Shown here piece by piece: positions 1 through 10,099 of a DNA stretch of 29,903 nucleotides. The stretch is from Amoebophrya sp. AT5.2 (lineage: Eukaryota; Sar; Dinophyceae; Syndiniales; Amoebophryaceae), in NCBI GenBank assembly GCA_005223375.1, contig RXOD01004067.1, forward strand, positions 1 through 29,903, in the 5' to 3' direction. Below the pieces are notes generated by a model. It was not told the origin of the DNA and made no database searches. It saw only the letters and a list, made by a program, of their open reading frames with translations. The translations under genes and the position numbers were made by a program. Each line of letters opens with the position of its first letter. Position 1 is the stretch's first letter.

Positions 1-150
1 CCCGCCGTGGTGTCCGGCGGGTCGCTTCGGTAGCGCTTGGAGTGCCGCCAGCCTACTGCCTGCGTTCGGGTCTGGGTGTGCCTCTTCTACTCCCTTCATC
101 GCATGCTGGGGACGCCTCTTCGTAGGCGGAGGCGCCATGGGCCGCTGCAT
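1..150 (-). CDS. possible partial CDS running off the left edge
   Basis: A minus-strand frame starts at an ATG at 150-148 and stays open for 50 codons to the window edge. The peptide begins MQRPMAPPPTKRRPQ and is rich in Pro, Arg and Ala. The frame is also open upstream of the ATG, to a possible CAG acceptor beside the in-frame residues NRSLDVHVAK. It follows the EDR2_C gene in the same direction, which fits the one-way array. The opposite strand is also open here (frame 2, from base 2 to about 316), so strand choice rests mainly on context. No family is recognised. Confidence 0.3.
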   Translation of the reverse strand, partial: MQRPMAPPPTKRRPQHAMKGVEEAHPDPNAGSRLAALQALPKRPAGHHGG

Positions 151-1497
151 GGTTTTGGCGACGTGGACGTCTAAACTCCTGTTGCTACTACGAGAGAGCG
201 TGAGCGAAACTCATGAAGTAGCAGCGCATGACTACAATTTTCCTCCTTCTTGTAAAGCTGCCATCGACGGCCACAGTACTAGTAGACTGCACGTGGAACT
301 ACGTCCGCACTTCTGATTGCGGCTAGAAGAGGACAAATGTGTTGGCGGCATACTACGGCAAAGGTTAACGATGTCGCCGCGAATCGAATCAATCCACGGA
401 CAGCTGGAGCTGGTAACTGCAACTTCTAAAACTAACAAATGGAAATGGTTGCAACTAAATCTAAAAGTAGTAACGAAGTAAAAAGTAATCTCCTACTGCC
501 CTGGGGAGCGAACGAAATCAACAAACCGAATATAAAAAGGCGGGGAAAAAGGTGTGGGTTGCAAGAAGATGAAGATGCGGTCACGTATAAATAATTGCTC
601 TGCGATGACTTCTCACAATCGCACCGGAGCCGGCGGGCGAAGATGAAGATTGATTTACAACACGGATCCCGATCCACTACAAATTTCGACATTAATTTTA
701 ATATCAAGGTGGACCATTCACTGCTACATCCACATGCTCAACATCGTGCATTCGCAGTTACTGTTACGATAACCACTTCCGCAGGCGGTTCACATCACAA
801 GGAAAACCACACTGCGTGGCCTAGTCTGGTTCGTTCTCGGCGCCCGCCACCGTCAGTAGTTGCGCTTGTTCTTTGGCCTCTTTTTGATGCGCCTGAAGCT
901 ATCAATGACATCCCTGTTCAGCACAGCAGATCGCGGCACGCAAGTCTCGGTCATGAGAACGCCAGTCGCCTTCCATTCCATTTCGAGACTTGATCCGGCT
1001 CTGGCTAACCTCCAACAGGCAAGCGGCCCATGTCCTCGAAGATCGTGAATATCGATAGGTAGGGGGTAAGTGCAAGTGGAAGTAGTAGTGGGAACAAAGG
1101 TAAGTATAATCTATCGACTATCTGCAATGAGCAGGCGCGGCGAGTGGTTCATATCGACTATCTGCAATGAGCTTGAGCATGCTAAAATGACCCGAAATCA
1201 CTGATGAGTATCAAAATTGAAACAAATGAGCGTGGTCGGTGGTGGAGGTCGGTCTTTTCGTTATTAAAAATTTGGTTCTACGTTGCTGAAGCTCCTCATG
1301 CAAGAACTGCAAGCAGGCGAAAGGTAATTTAGCACGCTGCGTGGACGATGGGGTAGCAAAGGATGGCGATCTCTTCCTCTTTGGGGTAAGTACTTAGCTT
1401 GAGTTCAGCATGCAAAAGCTCGTGGGGCTGCATCGAGCGTAGGAAGCGCCTGGAGTCTCCCAAAACGCGAACGGTTAGTAGAGCGGCTGCGCTAATG
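151..1497. other. intergenic stretch with no convincing gene
   Basis: This lies between the stop of the EDR2_C gene and the left-edge frame. Short open frames of 60-130 codons occur on both strands but show no family, no consistent splice structure and no hydrophobic signal. Plus-strand GTAAGT-like words occur near 1065, 1100 and 1385. A 21-base direct repeat sits at 1112-1172 and is listed separately. It may hold 3' untranslated sequence of the EDR2_C gene. Confidence 0.5.
1112..1172. repeat. 21-base direct repeat, two exact copies 40 bases apart
   Basis: The same 21 bases, beginning tatcgactat, occur at 1112-1132 and 1152-1172. The 19 bases between them are unrelated to what follows the second copy. 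The first copy lies just after a GTAAGTATA donor-like word on the plus strand. No gene covers this region. Confidence 0.9.
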
Positions 1498-4486
1498 CTA
1501 AAGCGGGGCTATCGGGGTGCTGGGCGACTCCGCGCCCAATTTCCGGCATTTGTCCATGTCTGGGTACACCACGCGGCCGCCGCCCAGCACGTGCTCGGGC
1601 AGCTCATCCTCGGCCTGCCCCTCCACCAGGAAGGAGAACTCGAGAATCAGCTTCTTCGTCGCCGACGAGACCACTCCCAGAATCGCGCGCGCGCTCGACG
1701 ACGAAAAAATGTCCTGCGACATCTCCACGAAGTCCTCCCCCTGGTACCACTCGGTCTTTATCTTCGTGCCGATCAGCGCCGGCTTGGTGCCCACCGCTTG
1801 GCGGACGAGCCAGGGCCCGTCCACGAGCGCGGGGATAAACTTGAAGCGCTTGTTCTTCTGCTCCGCAGGCAGCGACAAAAAGTGCTGGAACAAAGCCCGG
1901 TCGTACTGCTCCTTGTTCATAGCGAACACGAAAATAATGTGCTTTGGCGTAAACCGCCAGTTCACGATCACGAGGAACCGACCCTCGCCCGCGGCCCGGA
2001 GTTGCTGTGGTGACGGTGCGTCCGATAAAAGTTGAGAACTACACGCGAACAAATCCAAGGTCTATCCTGTAAGACTAAAAAGCCTTCACGTTCACATGTG
2101 ACCTCAGTACCTTCACAAATCCCTCTGGATGTCGCGCATAGCACGGCAGCTCCGTCGGGCACTCGCAGAAATCGCACGCAACCGTCTCCGCGAAAGGCGG
2201 CGGACTGGGGATTTTTTTCTTGTCCTGCAAGTACTTTTTCCCTCGCACCTGCCAGGGATAAGTCGAGTGGCTCCACGCGACCTTGGCGCCGCGTTTTATC
2301 ATCTCATCGTCCACGTAGGGAAGCGCGTCGTTGTGGCGGCTTGGATTATTCCCGGGACTGCAGCCATGCCAGCTATTCCGGAATGGAAGTGTCACCGAAG
2401 GAACCTCCGACCTGGTGTTCGTGTTCGTCCAATCATGTGGAGATTTCGGATTGCAATCGATGACCAACCGAGATATTCTTGATTCAATCTATCATGAATG
2501 TGGATGTGCACGCCCACCCCCACGCCAAGTACGGGTGTAGTTCTTTCGCATTCGCCCAGAACTCACAAAGATAAACATAGATTGTAAATCTGGTAGTACC
2601 GCGTCTCGCTGACGTCGTTGTTGTCGAATTCGTCGTCGGACTCCGCGTCGTGAAATGACACATCGCTAAACTCGTCTTCTGCCCCCTCGGGTGGGAACTG
2701 ATCCGGGTCATCCTCCATATCGTCCACGTCTTCATCGTCCCCTGGGCTCCCTTGTACCGAATGGAAACTCGCCACGCTGCCACGCAAGCTGCTTCCGCCG
2801 TCACCACCCGAATTTCTCGGCGCGGGGTCGAATGTGCTCCTTGACGGCATCGGGGTCGGTGTGCTCGGAGCGGTGGACGCAGCTGTGGTCTTGCTCGCCG
2901 TCCCCTCGTTTTGTGGCTTCCTGTGCGAGGAGCTCGAGCTGCTAGCGCCTCCTCCTGCTCCCCCGTTTTTTCGGACATCCTTGCTGGCGGCCGCTGGCAC
3001 AGCCCCTGCACCCGAAGGCCCGTTCGTGAGGCGGTTACTTTGGTTCGATTCCGTCTCCCAGTTCATCTTTTGCGCCGCGACGGCCTCGTACTCGGTCAGG
3101 AAGCGCTTTACCCGCTTCATGGACAGCACCGAATAGCACCAGTCGGCGAGGTGGTCTATGGCGTTCACGATGCTGCCCCCGCTCGTGGCGGCCGCACAGC
3201 CGAGAGACATGGTCTTGTGAGTCTTCTCATGTGCGGAGAGGATCTTCGCGATGTTGATGATCGTCGGAAACACGAACTGGAGCCGCAGCCACGCGTCGGA
3301 AGGAAGTACCATCGCGGCCTCAGGATCAGCGTCTGGGCCGCTCGAAGATTCCTCCCACGACTTCAGCCAAACCTTTTTTGAAGATCAAGCGATGAAAGAA
3401 TGGTGAATGGTGCCCACCGCGAAGGAGGGGCAAGAACCGGCGGCGGTTCAACAGTTCATCGAATAGCGAACGGCGCCAGGGGGCCCAGAGACAGAGAGTA
3501 GACGAACCTACTTCGTGCATAATTTACAACATCAGAAGCAGTACCTGGTTTGCGTGTGCGTACTTCTTGTAGGTTTTCACCTTCTCCAAGAAGCGCACGA
3601 AGGCTAGCAGCTTCATTCTTTCCGTTTCCCCGTTTATGCTTACCTTCGCTGCTTCCACGACCAGAGAAAACTCCGACACCACGTCATCCATTAACTGGAT
3701 CACGCCCGGGTGATTTGTGTCTTCCAGCTCGTCCATTTTTATCGAGGCCCATTTGATCAGAAACCGCACCCGCTTCAACGTCGGTGGCGGTCGGTTGATC
3801 TGCAGAAAGCGCTTGTGAGTCGCGTAACGACGCCGCGGCGAGTTGCCCTTGGTCTCTTTTTCCTCGTCGATGTCGGTCAGCTCCTTGTTCTTCTGCCCAT
3901 TCTTTCCGCGTAGTCCTGCCCACGAACCCGCGAGCGCGCCGCCGGCGCCGATAGCAACCTTGTTTGTTATCATCGTTCTGATGTTCCTCTACCTCTGCTT
4001 TCTACGAGTACGACTTTTGAAGACGACACTTCTGAAGTAGTAGGGTACTTGTTAAAAAAACTGGTCGGCGGTGTCGTGATCAAGTCACTTTCGCTTTCAT
4101 CATCGAGCGAAGCCGAATGCGCCGATCTATCAGAAGCGAGCATCCATTCTTTCATATCAACATCCTTCGAGAGAATAAAACAGGGACTCAAGTACCACAA
4201 CCGCCAGTGGTATTCCGAAGAATGCCCCCGAGCTTGCCGCGACCGTGGCGCCGCCGAAGGCTTTGATGTAGTTCCATTTCTTCTTCCGCCTTCGAGCGTC
4301 CTCGGAGACAACGTACTGCTCGAACTCTTGATCGAAATCTTGCTTCTTCTCCAACCCCGCAAAGGAGATCTGCTTGCCGTTCTCGTCCGTCGACCGCACG
4401 GAGCTACTCGAGCTGCTGCCGCTCTCCTTGGAGTGCAGCTTCGGGATCTTCTCGCTAGACTTATCTCTCGCACCCATGCTCGTCAT
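1498..4486 (-). CDS. EDR2_C (DUF1336) domain protein, six exons
   Basis: Proposed exons are 4486-4196, 4164-4049, 3977-3545, 3372-2600, 2411-2111 and 2061-1498, giving about 825 residues. The last two exons carry the EDR2_C domain of plant ENHANCED DISEASE RESISTANCE 2 and related proteins. The signs are WQVRGKKYLQDKKKIP, then FKFIPALVDGPWLVRQAVGT and KPALIGTKI, then SSSSARAILGVV and AEDELPEHVLGG, ending near the stop as in the family. The 49-base intron at 2110-2062 is needed to join the two domain halves in frame. Upstream is an acidic run (DEFSDVSFHDAESDDEFD), a Ser/Ala-rich linker, and an N-terminal part with two small-residue hydrophobic patches (GGATVAASSGAFFGIPLAVV; VAIGAGGALAGSWAG). 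I see no PH or START domain, which plant EDR2 has. The family is linked to lipid binding and membranes; the role here is not known. The start is the first ATG in frame. The acceptor at 3372 could instead be 3360, in the same phase, and the 31-base first intron is doubtful. Confidence 0.85.
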
Positions 4487-5406
4487 GTCGTTCTGCTGCG
4501 CATCTGGCCACAATATTATTCCAAAAGTGTCAGCATGCGCTTCCGTATGCGACCGCGCGACGAGTCTGCGACTGCTGGTGCTGGGCTCTTTGTCTTTGCG
4601 TGTGCCTTTCCCTTGATGGCTCCGGGGTTACCACCAGTAGTGCAGAAATAAGATGCCGGCGGAACAAAGAAGTTTCGGCTGCGTTGAAGCACGTGGTCGG
4701 AACGAGAATAGTACTTGAAATTGGAAATGGAATCGCAGTCACCTAAAAATATATATATAAGTGTAGATTTTTAATACTGCCAGAAGGTGGAGCTGGAGGC
4801 GTGTGCGACGTGTTCTTTTGAGTACTTTAAGTTTACGGAAACTTAGCAAAAAATCCAGGAGAAAAAGATCCAGGATATGTATGGTCCACTCGCCCGTAGA
4901 GCAGGACTAAGTACAGGGGAGGGTTTGCTCCTCGCCGTGGCCAGAAGTGGCCTCCTGAATTATAAAATTTCTTGACATATGCACCATGCATCTGACACAA
5001 CGAATTTATGTTTGTTTCGGCAGTTGTTTCGCTCGATGTTGGCACGTGGGCGGTAGCGGTACCGAATCGCGCCAGCTCTGACACCGGCCGGCCCGCCTGA
5101 AACCAAGCTCTCGTCTCGCGGTCGCGTAAGAAAGTCCTTAGAACAACACGAACAGAGCTCGACTTAAGGAGCTAAGCTAGTGGATGAAGGTACAAGTGGT
5201 GCCCTTTTGAAATCAGTAGAAGCAACGCCAAGAGCACCACTGACTGATGCCGCAAAAATCTCTTCGTGGACAGCGACAGGTAGAAAGCAAAATTTCCAGG
5301 TTGCAGGAATTACTAGGGAGGCTTATGGCACGCTGCACATCGGCAGACATCGGCATCACACAGAATTGCTGCGCAAATCTCGTTCCTCGACCGAGTGAGG
5401 GTTTAA
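4487..5406. other. intergenic stretch between the EDR2_C and delta-tubulin genes
   Basis: This contains the 5' side of the EDR2_C gene and the 3' side of the tubulin gene. The EDR2_C frame stays open upstream of its ATG to about 4630 without another ATG, so a 5' exon or leader is possible. A minus-strand frame at 5084-4833 starts with GTG and has no recognisable features. I see no promoter element or RNA gene. Confidence 0.45.
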
Positions 5407-7347
5407 TCAACCGATCATTGCCGCGGAGTAGTTGCAAACCAACTGCTCCACTGTCTCAAACATGTTCTCGAATTCAGCGCGCTCGAATCCGTACTCCTCA
5501 AATGCGTGCACGAAGACACGGCCACCGAATTTCTTTCTCGCGTTCCGCAAAAATCCATTGAAGACATCACCTGTCCTGCTCCAATTCAGTGCGAGGTTCA
5601 CGTCCGTATCGATTCTACCACAGCCGCCCCCCGATGAAAGTCCCCCCGCACGCGCACTTCGTTTCTGCTCGAGCACGAAGTTGTGATTCCACGCGACCGG
5701 CTGGCAGTTGCTGCTTAGCCAATCGGGCTGGATCAAGCTGATTCTCGGATTGAAAACGTGTGCGTACGCAGCAAGAAGATGGTGTCGACGGTGCTCGATC
5801 TGCTGGCCGCATCCGGCTTCGTCTCGTCCTGCACGAACAGCTATCGGCGGCGGCAAAACGTGTCGCTTCAACAAGTTTTTGTGCTCGAGCAACTCCCCGC
5901 TCGTGCCGCCCAGCGCGCCGTGGGAAGACGCCGAACTAGAACTGTTGTGGATGATGTTGTCAGGAAAAACTTTGTATGAATAGCAGTGCGCGAAGTGGTG
6001 GCTCTTCATCGGCGTCACGTAGACAAGGAAGTCGTCCCAGTCAATCGTGTCCAGCGTTTGCGCGATACGCAAATTCACTTCCCCGTAGGCCGTTTTCCCT
6101 GCAGAGCTGGCTTTCATCTGCTTCGCTGTATCAAGCACCGACGAAGGCATGCCTTTTGCACCACTCCGAGCGCGAGAGCTCTTTTCTGCACTGGACGATC
6201 CGCATGCATGCACTTTCTCGAGCAGCCAATCGTTCTCGAAGAGCACGTTGCAGACGCAGAAGTCCTGCATCCAGGCTGCGGAAAAACACGCGTTGTACGC
6301 CTGCAGGCACGTTTCGCTAATTATAGAGGTATTACTGGTGCTAGTGCTTGATGTGCCTATTGGCAGCACCGCCCCGGAGATGATGTTCGGTTTCACTCCT
6401 CCTGTTGCGCTTGCGAAAATGTCGTCTCCTATGTCTGCGAATTCCTCCATCAGGCGCGAGCCCAAGCCGGATCCGGTTCCCCCCGCGACGGAGTGCAATA
6501 GGACGATGTGGTCAATGCACGTGTTTGATTGCTCAACCATTTTCCGGACGCGGTCCTTCACGCCTCGGACTAGAAAAGGCTCGTGCTGCAGCTCGTCGAA
6601 CGTAAAGACATTCCGTGGACAAGATTTGCTCTGCAGTCCAGCCCATGAAGTATCGTAGTCTCCATCTTCTGGCGACATGTTAAAATCGGATGACGGCGAG
6701 CATGGTCTACTCGATGATGAACATGATGAAAACGCCGACGTCGTGGAGTTCTTTGACAACGTTGTGCTGTTGGTCTTGTTGCTGCTTCTCCGCTGCAGCG
6801 TTAGCTTGCTTCCACTTTTATTGCTCGTCGCGCAGCTTCGAGCAGAAGAAGAAGCTGCAGGAGGAGCGCCTGGCGTCCTGTTCTTGTTGGTAGCAACGGC
6901 GTCGCCGGTATCAACGTCCACGACAGCGATCGACCCGGCGGAAAGGCGAGACGAAGCCGCTGCCGTTAAACCGCGCGGGTAGTGCCCGCTGGTATACCCT
7001 AGCGCCCAGTTGCTTCCGCGCCCCGACTGCTCTGATACGACTGCCCGCCCGGCGCCAACGACTTTTGCCTCGGAATCAACCTGCACCTTGTTTTTCGCGC
7101 TTTTCAATGCCTGCCCGACCTGGTTACCACACTGGCCCACAAGCACGTAAAGCGCAGTGTCGGCTAGCGGCGTCCCAGCGTGATGCGCTGCTCCTGGTCC
7201 TGTCCCCGCATGGGGATGAGGCGCGGCGATGGAGCTTCCGCGGACCGCTGTAGCTGCTGGCGCTGTAGCGCTCGACTCAACATCCTCCACTGCGCGGAAA
7301 GAAACTGGCGCTGCGTCCTCTGGAAGCACGATCTGCGACGTGGTCAT
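5407..7347 (-). CDS. delta-tubulin-like protein with long inserts
   Basis: This is one uninterrupted frame of 646 residues from the ATG at 7347. Tubulin marks appear in order: LYVLVGQCGNQVGQAL (the N-terminal nucleotide-binding strand and loop, here about 65 residues in); GRGSNWALGY; the signature SVAGGTGSGLGSRL; YNACFS and FENDWLLEKV; and a C-terminal helix region ending VEQLVCNYSAAMIG. The A-GGTGSGLG form and the NWALGY segment point to delta rather than alpha, beta or gamma tubulin; epsilon is the next choice. Delta-tubulin supports triplet microtubules in centrioles and basal bodies, so a centriolar or flagellar role is expected. Typical tubulins have about 450 residues. The excess here is an N-terminal extension and Ser/Thr-rich inserts, one of over 100 residues between the NWALGY segment and NVFTFDEL. 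The frame is open upstream to 7482, but the first ATG after a likely acceptor at 7487 is the one chosen. Confidence 0.78.
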   Translation of the reverse strand: MTTSQIVLPEDAAPVSFRAVEDVESSATAPAATAVRGSSIAAPHPHAGTGPGAAHHAGTPLADTALYVLVGQCGNQVGQALKSAKNKVQVDSEAKVVGAGRAVVSEQSGRGSNWALGYTSGHYPRGLTAAASSRLSAGSIAVVDVDTGDAVATNKNRTPGAPPAASSSARSCATSNKSGSKLTLQRRSSNKTNSTTLSKNSTTSAFSSCSSSSRPCSPSSDFNMSPEDGDYDTSWAGLQSKSCPRNVFTFDELQHEPFLVRGVKDRVRKMVEQSNTCIDHIVLLHSVAGGTGSGLGSRLMEEFADIGDDIFASATGGVKPNIISGAVLPIGTSSTSTSNTSIISETCLQAYNACFSAAWMQDFCVCNVLFENDWLLEKVHACGSSSAEKSSRARSGAKGMPSSVLDTAKQMKASSAGKTAYGEVNLRIAQTLDTIDWDDFLVYVTPMKSHHFAHCYSYKVFPDNIIHNSSSSASSHGALGGTSGELLEHKNLLKRHVLPPPIAVRAGRDEAGCGQQIEHRRHHLLAAYAHVFNPRISLIQPDWLSSNCQPVAWNHNFVLEQKRSARAGGLSSGGGCGRIDTDVNLALNWSRTGDVFNGFLRNARKKFGGRVFVHAFEEYGFERAEFENMFETVEQLVCNYSAAMIG

Positions 7348-7689
7348 CGTTTTCTCGCCCGGCGTATGATGATCTATCACTGTGAACTTTGGGAAGCCGT
7401 TTAATACTGTGTTGGTGTAGGAGTCGTGATGAAGTATTTTTCGCGGGCCTATAGATGTAGGATCCTTGTTTGAGCAATCCACCAGCCTGTAGCTAAAATA
7501 TCAACAAGAACATTGATTCATCTTTCGAGTACCGAGAAGATGAAGAACATCAGGGTTCAAATTCAAAAACGCGGGGACAGGCGCAGGCGTACGTGCGTGA
7601 CGACTACATCGCTTCTTTTCCAATGATTCACACTTCTCGCTGTCTTGCTCTTGCAAGCATCATGCTTGCACTACAGTTCAAACTTTTTC
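7348..7689. other. spacer between the alpha-ear and delta-tubulin genes
   Basis: About 340 bases separate the stop of the alpha-ear gene from the tubulin start. Apart from the acceptor-like site near 7487 and the upstream open part of the tubulin frame, I see no gene here. Confidence 0.5.
7487..7500 (-). promoter_or_regulatory. possible 3' splice or trans-splice acceptor before the delta-tubulin gene
   Basis: On the minus strand a T-rich stretch ends in attttagctacag, with the AG at 7488-7487. No ATG occurs between it and the chosen tubulin start, which would leave a leader of about 139 bases. It could be a cis intron border or a trans-splice acceptor; the sequence cannot tell which. Confidence 0.3.
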
Positions 7690-10053
7690 TCAGCGGCCAT
7701 TCCTTGCCCCGTTTGGCTGATACTCAAAGCGTGAGCCGGCGGTGCGCGGAAAGAAGTGTGGTTCGCCTTTTCCTCTACGTTGCATCGCCGTTTCGGCGCC
7801 GCCACCACTCGCATGATGCAACCCCTGTGCGCCCTCACTCTTGCCCAGGAGCTTGTCCACGACGTAATCTCGTTGCCTTCTTTGAATTTTTGCCAGCAGC
7901 GCTTCCGAGCGCGTGCTCGTCCAGCCTCCTGTTTCCGGTGCATTCCGCAGCGCAGCCGCCTCGTGGAGCTCTTTTGATGCCGGGTAGGCGGAGAACAGAT
8001 CCGGCTGTGCGAGATAATCCAGCGTTGGCGTGGGTCTAAGGGCGAACGCCTCCTCCAGTGAGGTCGCTGCGAACAGCCGCCGCTCGTGCTTTTTCGCGAG
8101 GACTGAGACGGCATCCTCGTTTTTCATCGTAGTTTTCCCACCACCGCCGGCTTCGAGCTCGGCCGTCGCCCCTGTGCCTTGCCGCAATTCTTTCTCTTTC
8201 GGCCCTAGTTGTGCTGCTAGTTGTTTTGGTTGCTGTTGCGAGTGGAACCCCGGCGCTGCGTTCTCCTTGTTCGAAAGAGTAGAACTGACGGTCGTGACTG
8301 GAGTAACTGTGCTCGTTGCCTCACTGAGCAAGACGTCGCTTAGTGCCGCCGCGACGGCTCTGGAGATCGCTAGCTGTGTGGAGCGAACGAGGACCCGCAC
8401 TTCAGGTAGCCCTTGCCCGCTGCCGTCGAGTTCGGCTTCTACCAAGACCTCTGGGCTCGACGTCGCTCGCCGCACGACGCCGGAGAGCAGCAGTTTGTAG
8501 CTGTCGGCAAAGCGGCGTCTCCCGCTCGTGGCGGTCGCAGCTGAAGAACAAGGTGACTCGACTGCTGCTGTTGTAGGACCCTTCGATGGATCTTCTGGCG
8601 CCAACTTTCCTGACCGTTCCTGCACTTCCTCCGGCGCGGTGATGTGGGGTGGAAGAGCCTTCAGCAGGCCGCCTAGCTCGCAGCACTTCAGAAAATGCAA
8701 CTTCGAGAAGGAGAAGGACCTGGCTATTCGCGTCGCGGTTGGTTCGTGCTGCTGGTAGAAGTCCTCCCGCGCTCGCCCCACGAAATTTGCCTCGTTTTCG
8801 ACGAACTCCATTGACGTCCAGCGCGAAAAAAACGCCGGACTCGGCAGCTCCAGCTGTCGCATGCCGAAGCGAATTGCGTGCAACGGAAACCGCAGCCGGA
8901 AATAGTACGACACGTCGTCCGAAGTGGCGTAGCAAAACTCCAGGAACGGCGTGCCGGGGCGCGCAAGATTCTCCACAAGCGGCTGCGCCGTGCTCGAGCT
9001 TGATGTCGTGGCACCGAAGCCGGACAGGCGCACCTCCAGCTGCTGTGTTTCCTTCGGATAGATGTGTGGCACACTGGCCACCGTCGCCTCATGAAGGTCC
9101 CCCGGCAGTTGTCCGATGGCGATTCGGTTCGTGGTGCTCTTCACGGAGGCGACAGCGTGTTGCCGAGGAAAAACGATTCTTGTTTTGGACGAGGCAGCGC
9201 TGTCGTTCCCGATGACGCTGGTCGACGGCGGTCTGGACGAGGACCTCCAGGGCCCCTTGACGAAGTCCGAAAGCTGGGCGTCTGATTCAGGTGGCGGCCC
9301 ACGGTTCAGCGCGGCGTCGTTCTGGAACGGCTTTCCGCTAGCTGCGTTGGCTTCCGCACCGCTTCCCGCAAAGGAATGCAGAGAACGCTGGCGGAGATAA
9401 TGCGGAAGCGATACTCCCTGCGCAGAAACTGCAAGCTCAACGTCGAGAATTTGCGCGCTTGCGCTCTTATTCCAAGCTGCGAAGCGGAGTCGACCACCAT
9501 CGACGCTACAAGAGAGCTGCAGCCGGTGGTCCTCGTAAATCGGTCCCGTGCTGTGCACCATTAGATTCAAGAAGTGCTCCTTCGTGCGTTCTCGTAGCTG
9601 TGGAAGTTCAGCCGCAAGCAAACCTGGTGGGCGGTGATTCGAACTTACAACTCCACCAGTCGCTGTCGTGCCATCGTCACGTAGAAGACTGCTTTCCCGC
9701 TTCAAGGCAAAAAACAGTTCTTAGGCGTTTTTTTTTTAGTGAAGAAATCTTGTACCTCTGCCTCAGTCATTGCCTCTGAGGCTCTGGTCAACAGCTGCGG
9801 ACCGGATACATGATAGTACACGACAGGAATGATTATGATCAATTTTGAATAATTTATAATATGCATGGAGCCTCGAGCAGCTCGACAGCGCAAAAGCATA
9901 CGAGTAGAAGTAAGCACCGAGCGGCAATGCCTCCACGAGCACGCCCTCGGGTCTTGCAGGGTGGAGCGGGCGCGTCTCTGTGATGGTCTTCTTCATCGCG
10001 GCAGTACTTTCTTCACACAATGCGGAAGCCAGCTCGTCACCTTTATCCGCCAT
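7690..10053 (-). CDS. AP-2 alpha-adaptin ear (appendage) protein without a visible trunk
   Basis: Proposed exons are 10053-9820, 9794-9756 and 9699-7690, about 760 residues. The start of the last exon, RESSLL, matches the hinge word found after the trunk of AP-2 alpha subunits. It is followed by the ear sandwich (GPIYEDHRLQLSCSVDGGRL, FAAWNKSASAQI, PKETQQLEVRLSGFG, FRLRFPLHAIRF). Next comes the platform (PAFFSRWTSM, NEANFVG) and its last strands and helix (VLVEAELDGSG, VRVLVRSTQLAISRAVAAAL). In AP-2 the ear recruits endocytic accessory proteins at clathrin-coated membrane. About 190 further residues at the C-terminus match nothing I know. The usual trunk of about 600 residues is not seen: the first exon begins MADKGDELASALCEES and is not adaptin-like, and the neighbouring gene appears to stop only 46 bases upstream. 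The small middle exon and the 25-base first intron are read from phase alone. Other adaptin-family ears are possible, but FFSRW and RESSLL favour alpha. Confidence 0.7.
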
Positions 10054-10099
10054 CGTTGGCGACGCAATTGACTGCCAGCCCGGCTGCGACGCGCGCACC

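Noticed and set aside
232..707. Two minus-strand frames of 68 and 91 codons
   Set aside because: No ordered sequence, no family, and no convincing start or splice sites.
1399..2035. Two long plus-strand frames opposite the EDR2_C domain
   Set aside because: The minus strand has clear EDR2_C motifs in these bases.
4530..5084. Minus-strand frames of 70 and 83 codons upstream of the EDR2_C gene
   Set aside because: Both begin with non-ATG codons, and I could not link them to the EDR2_C start by phase.
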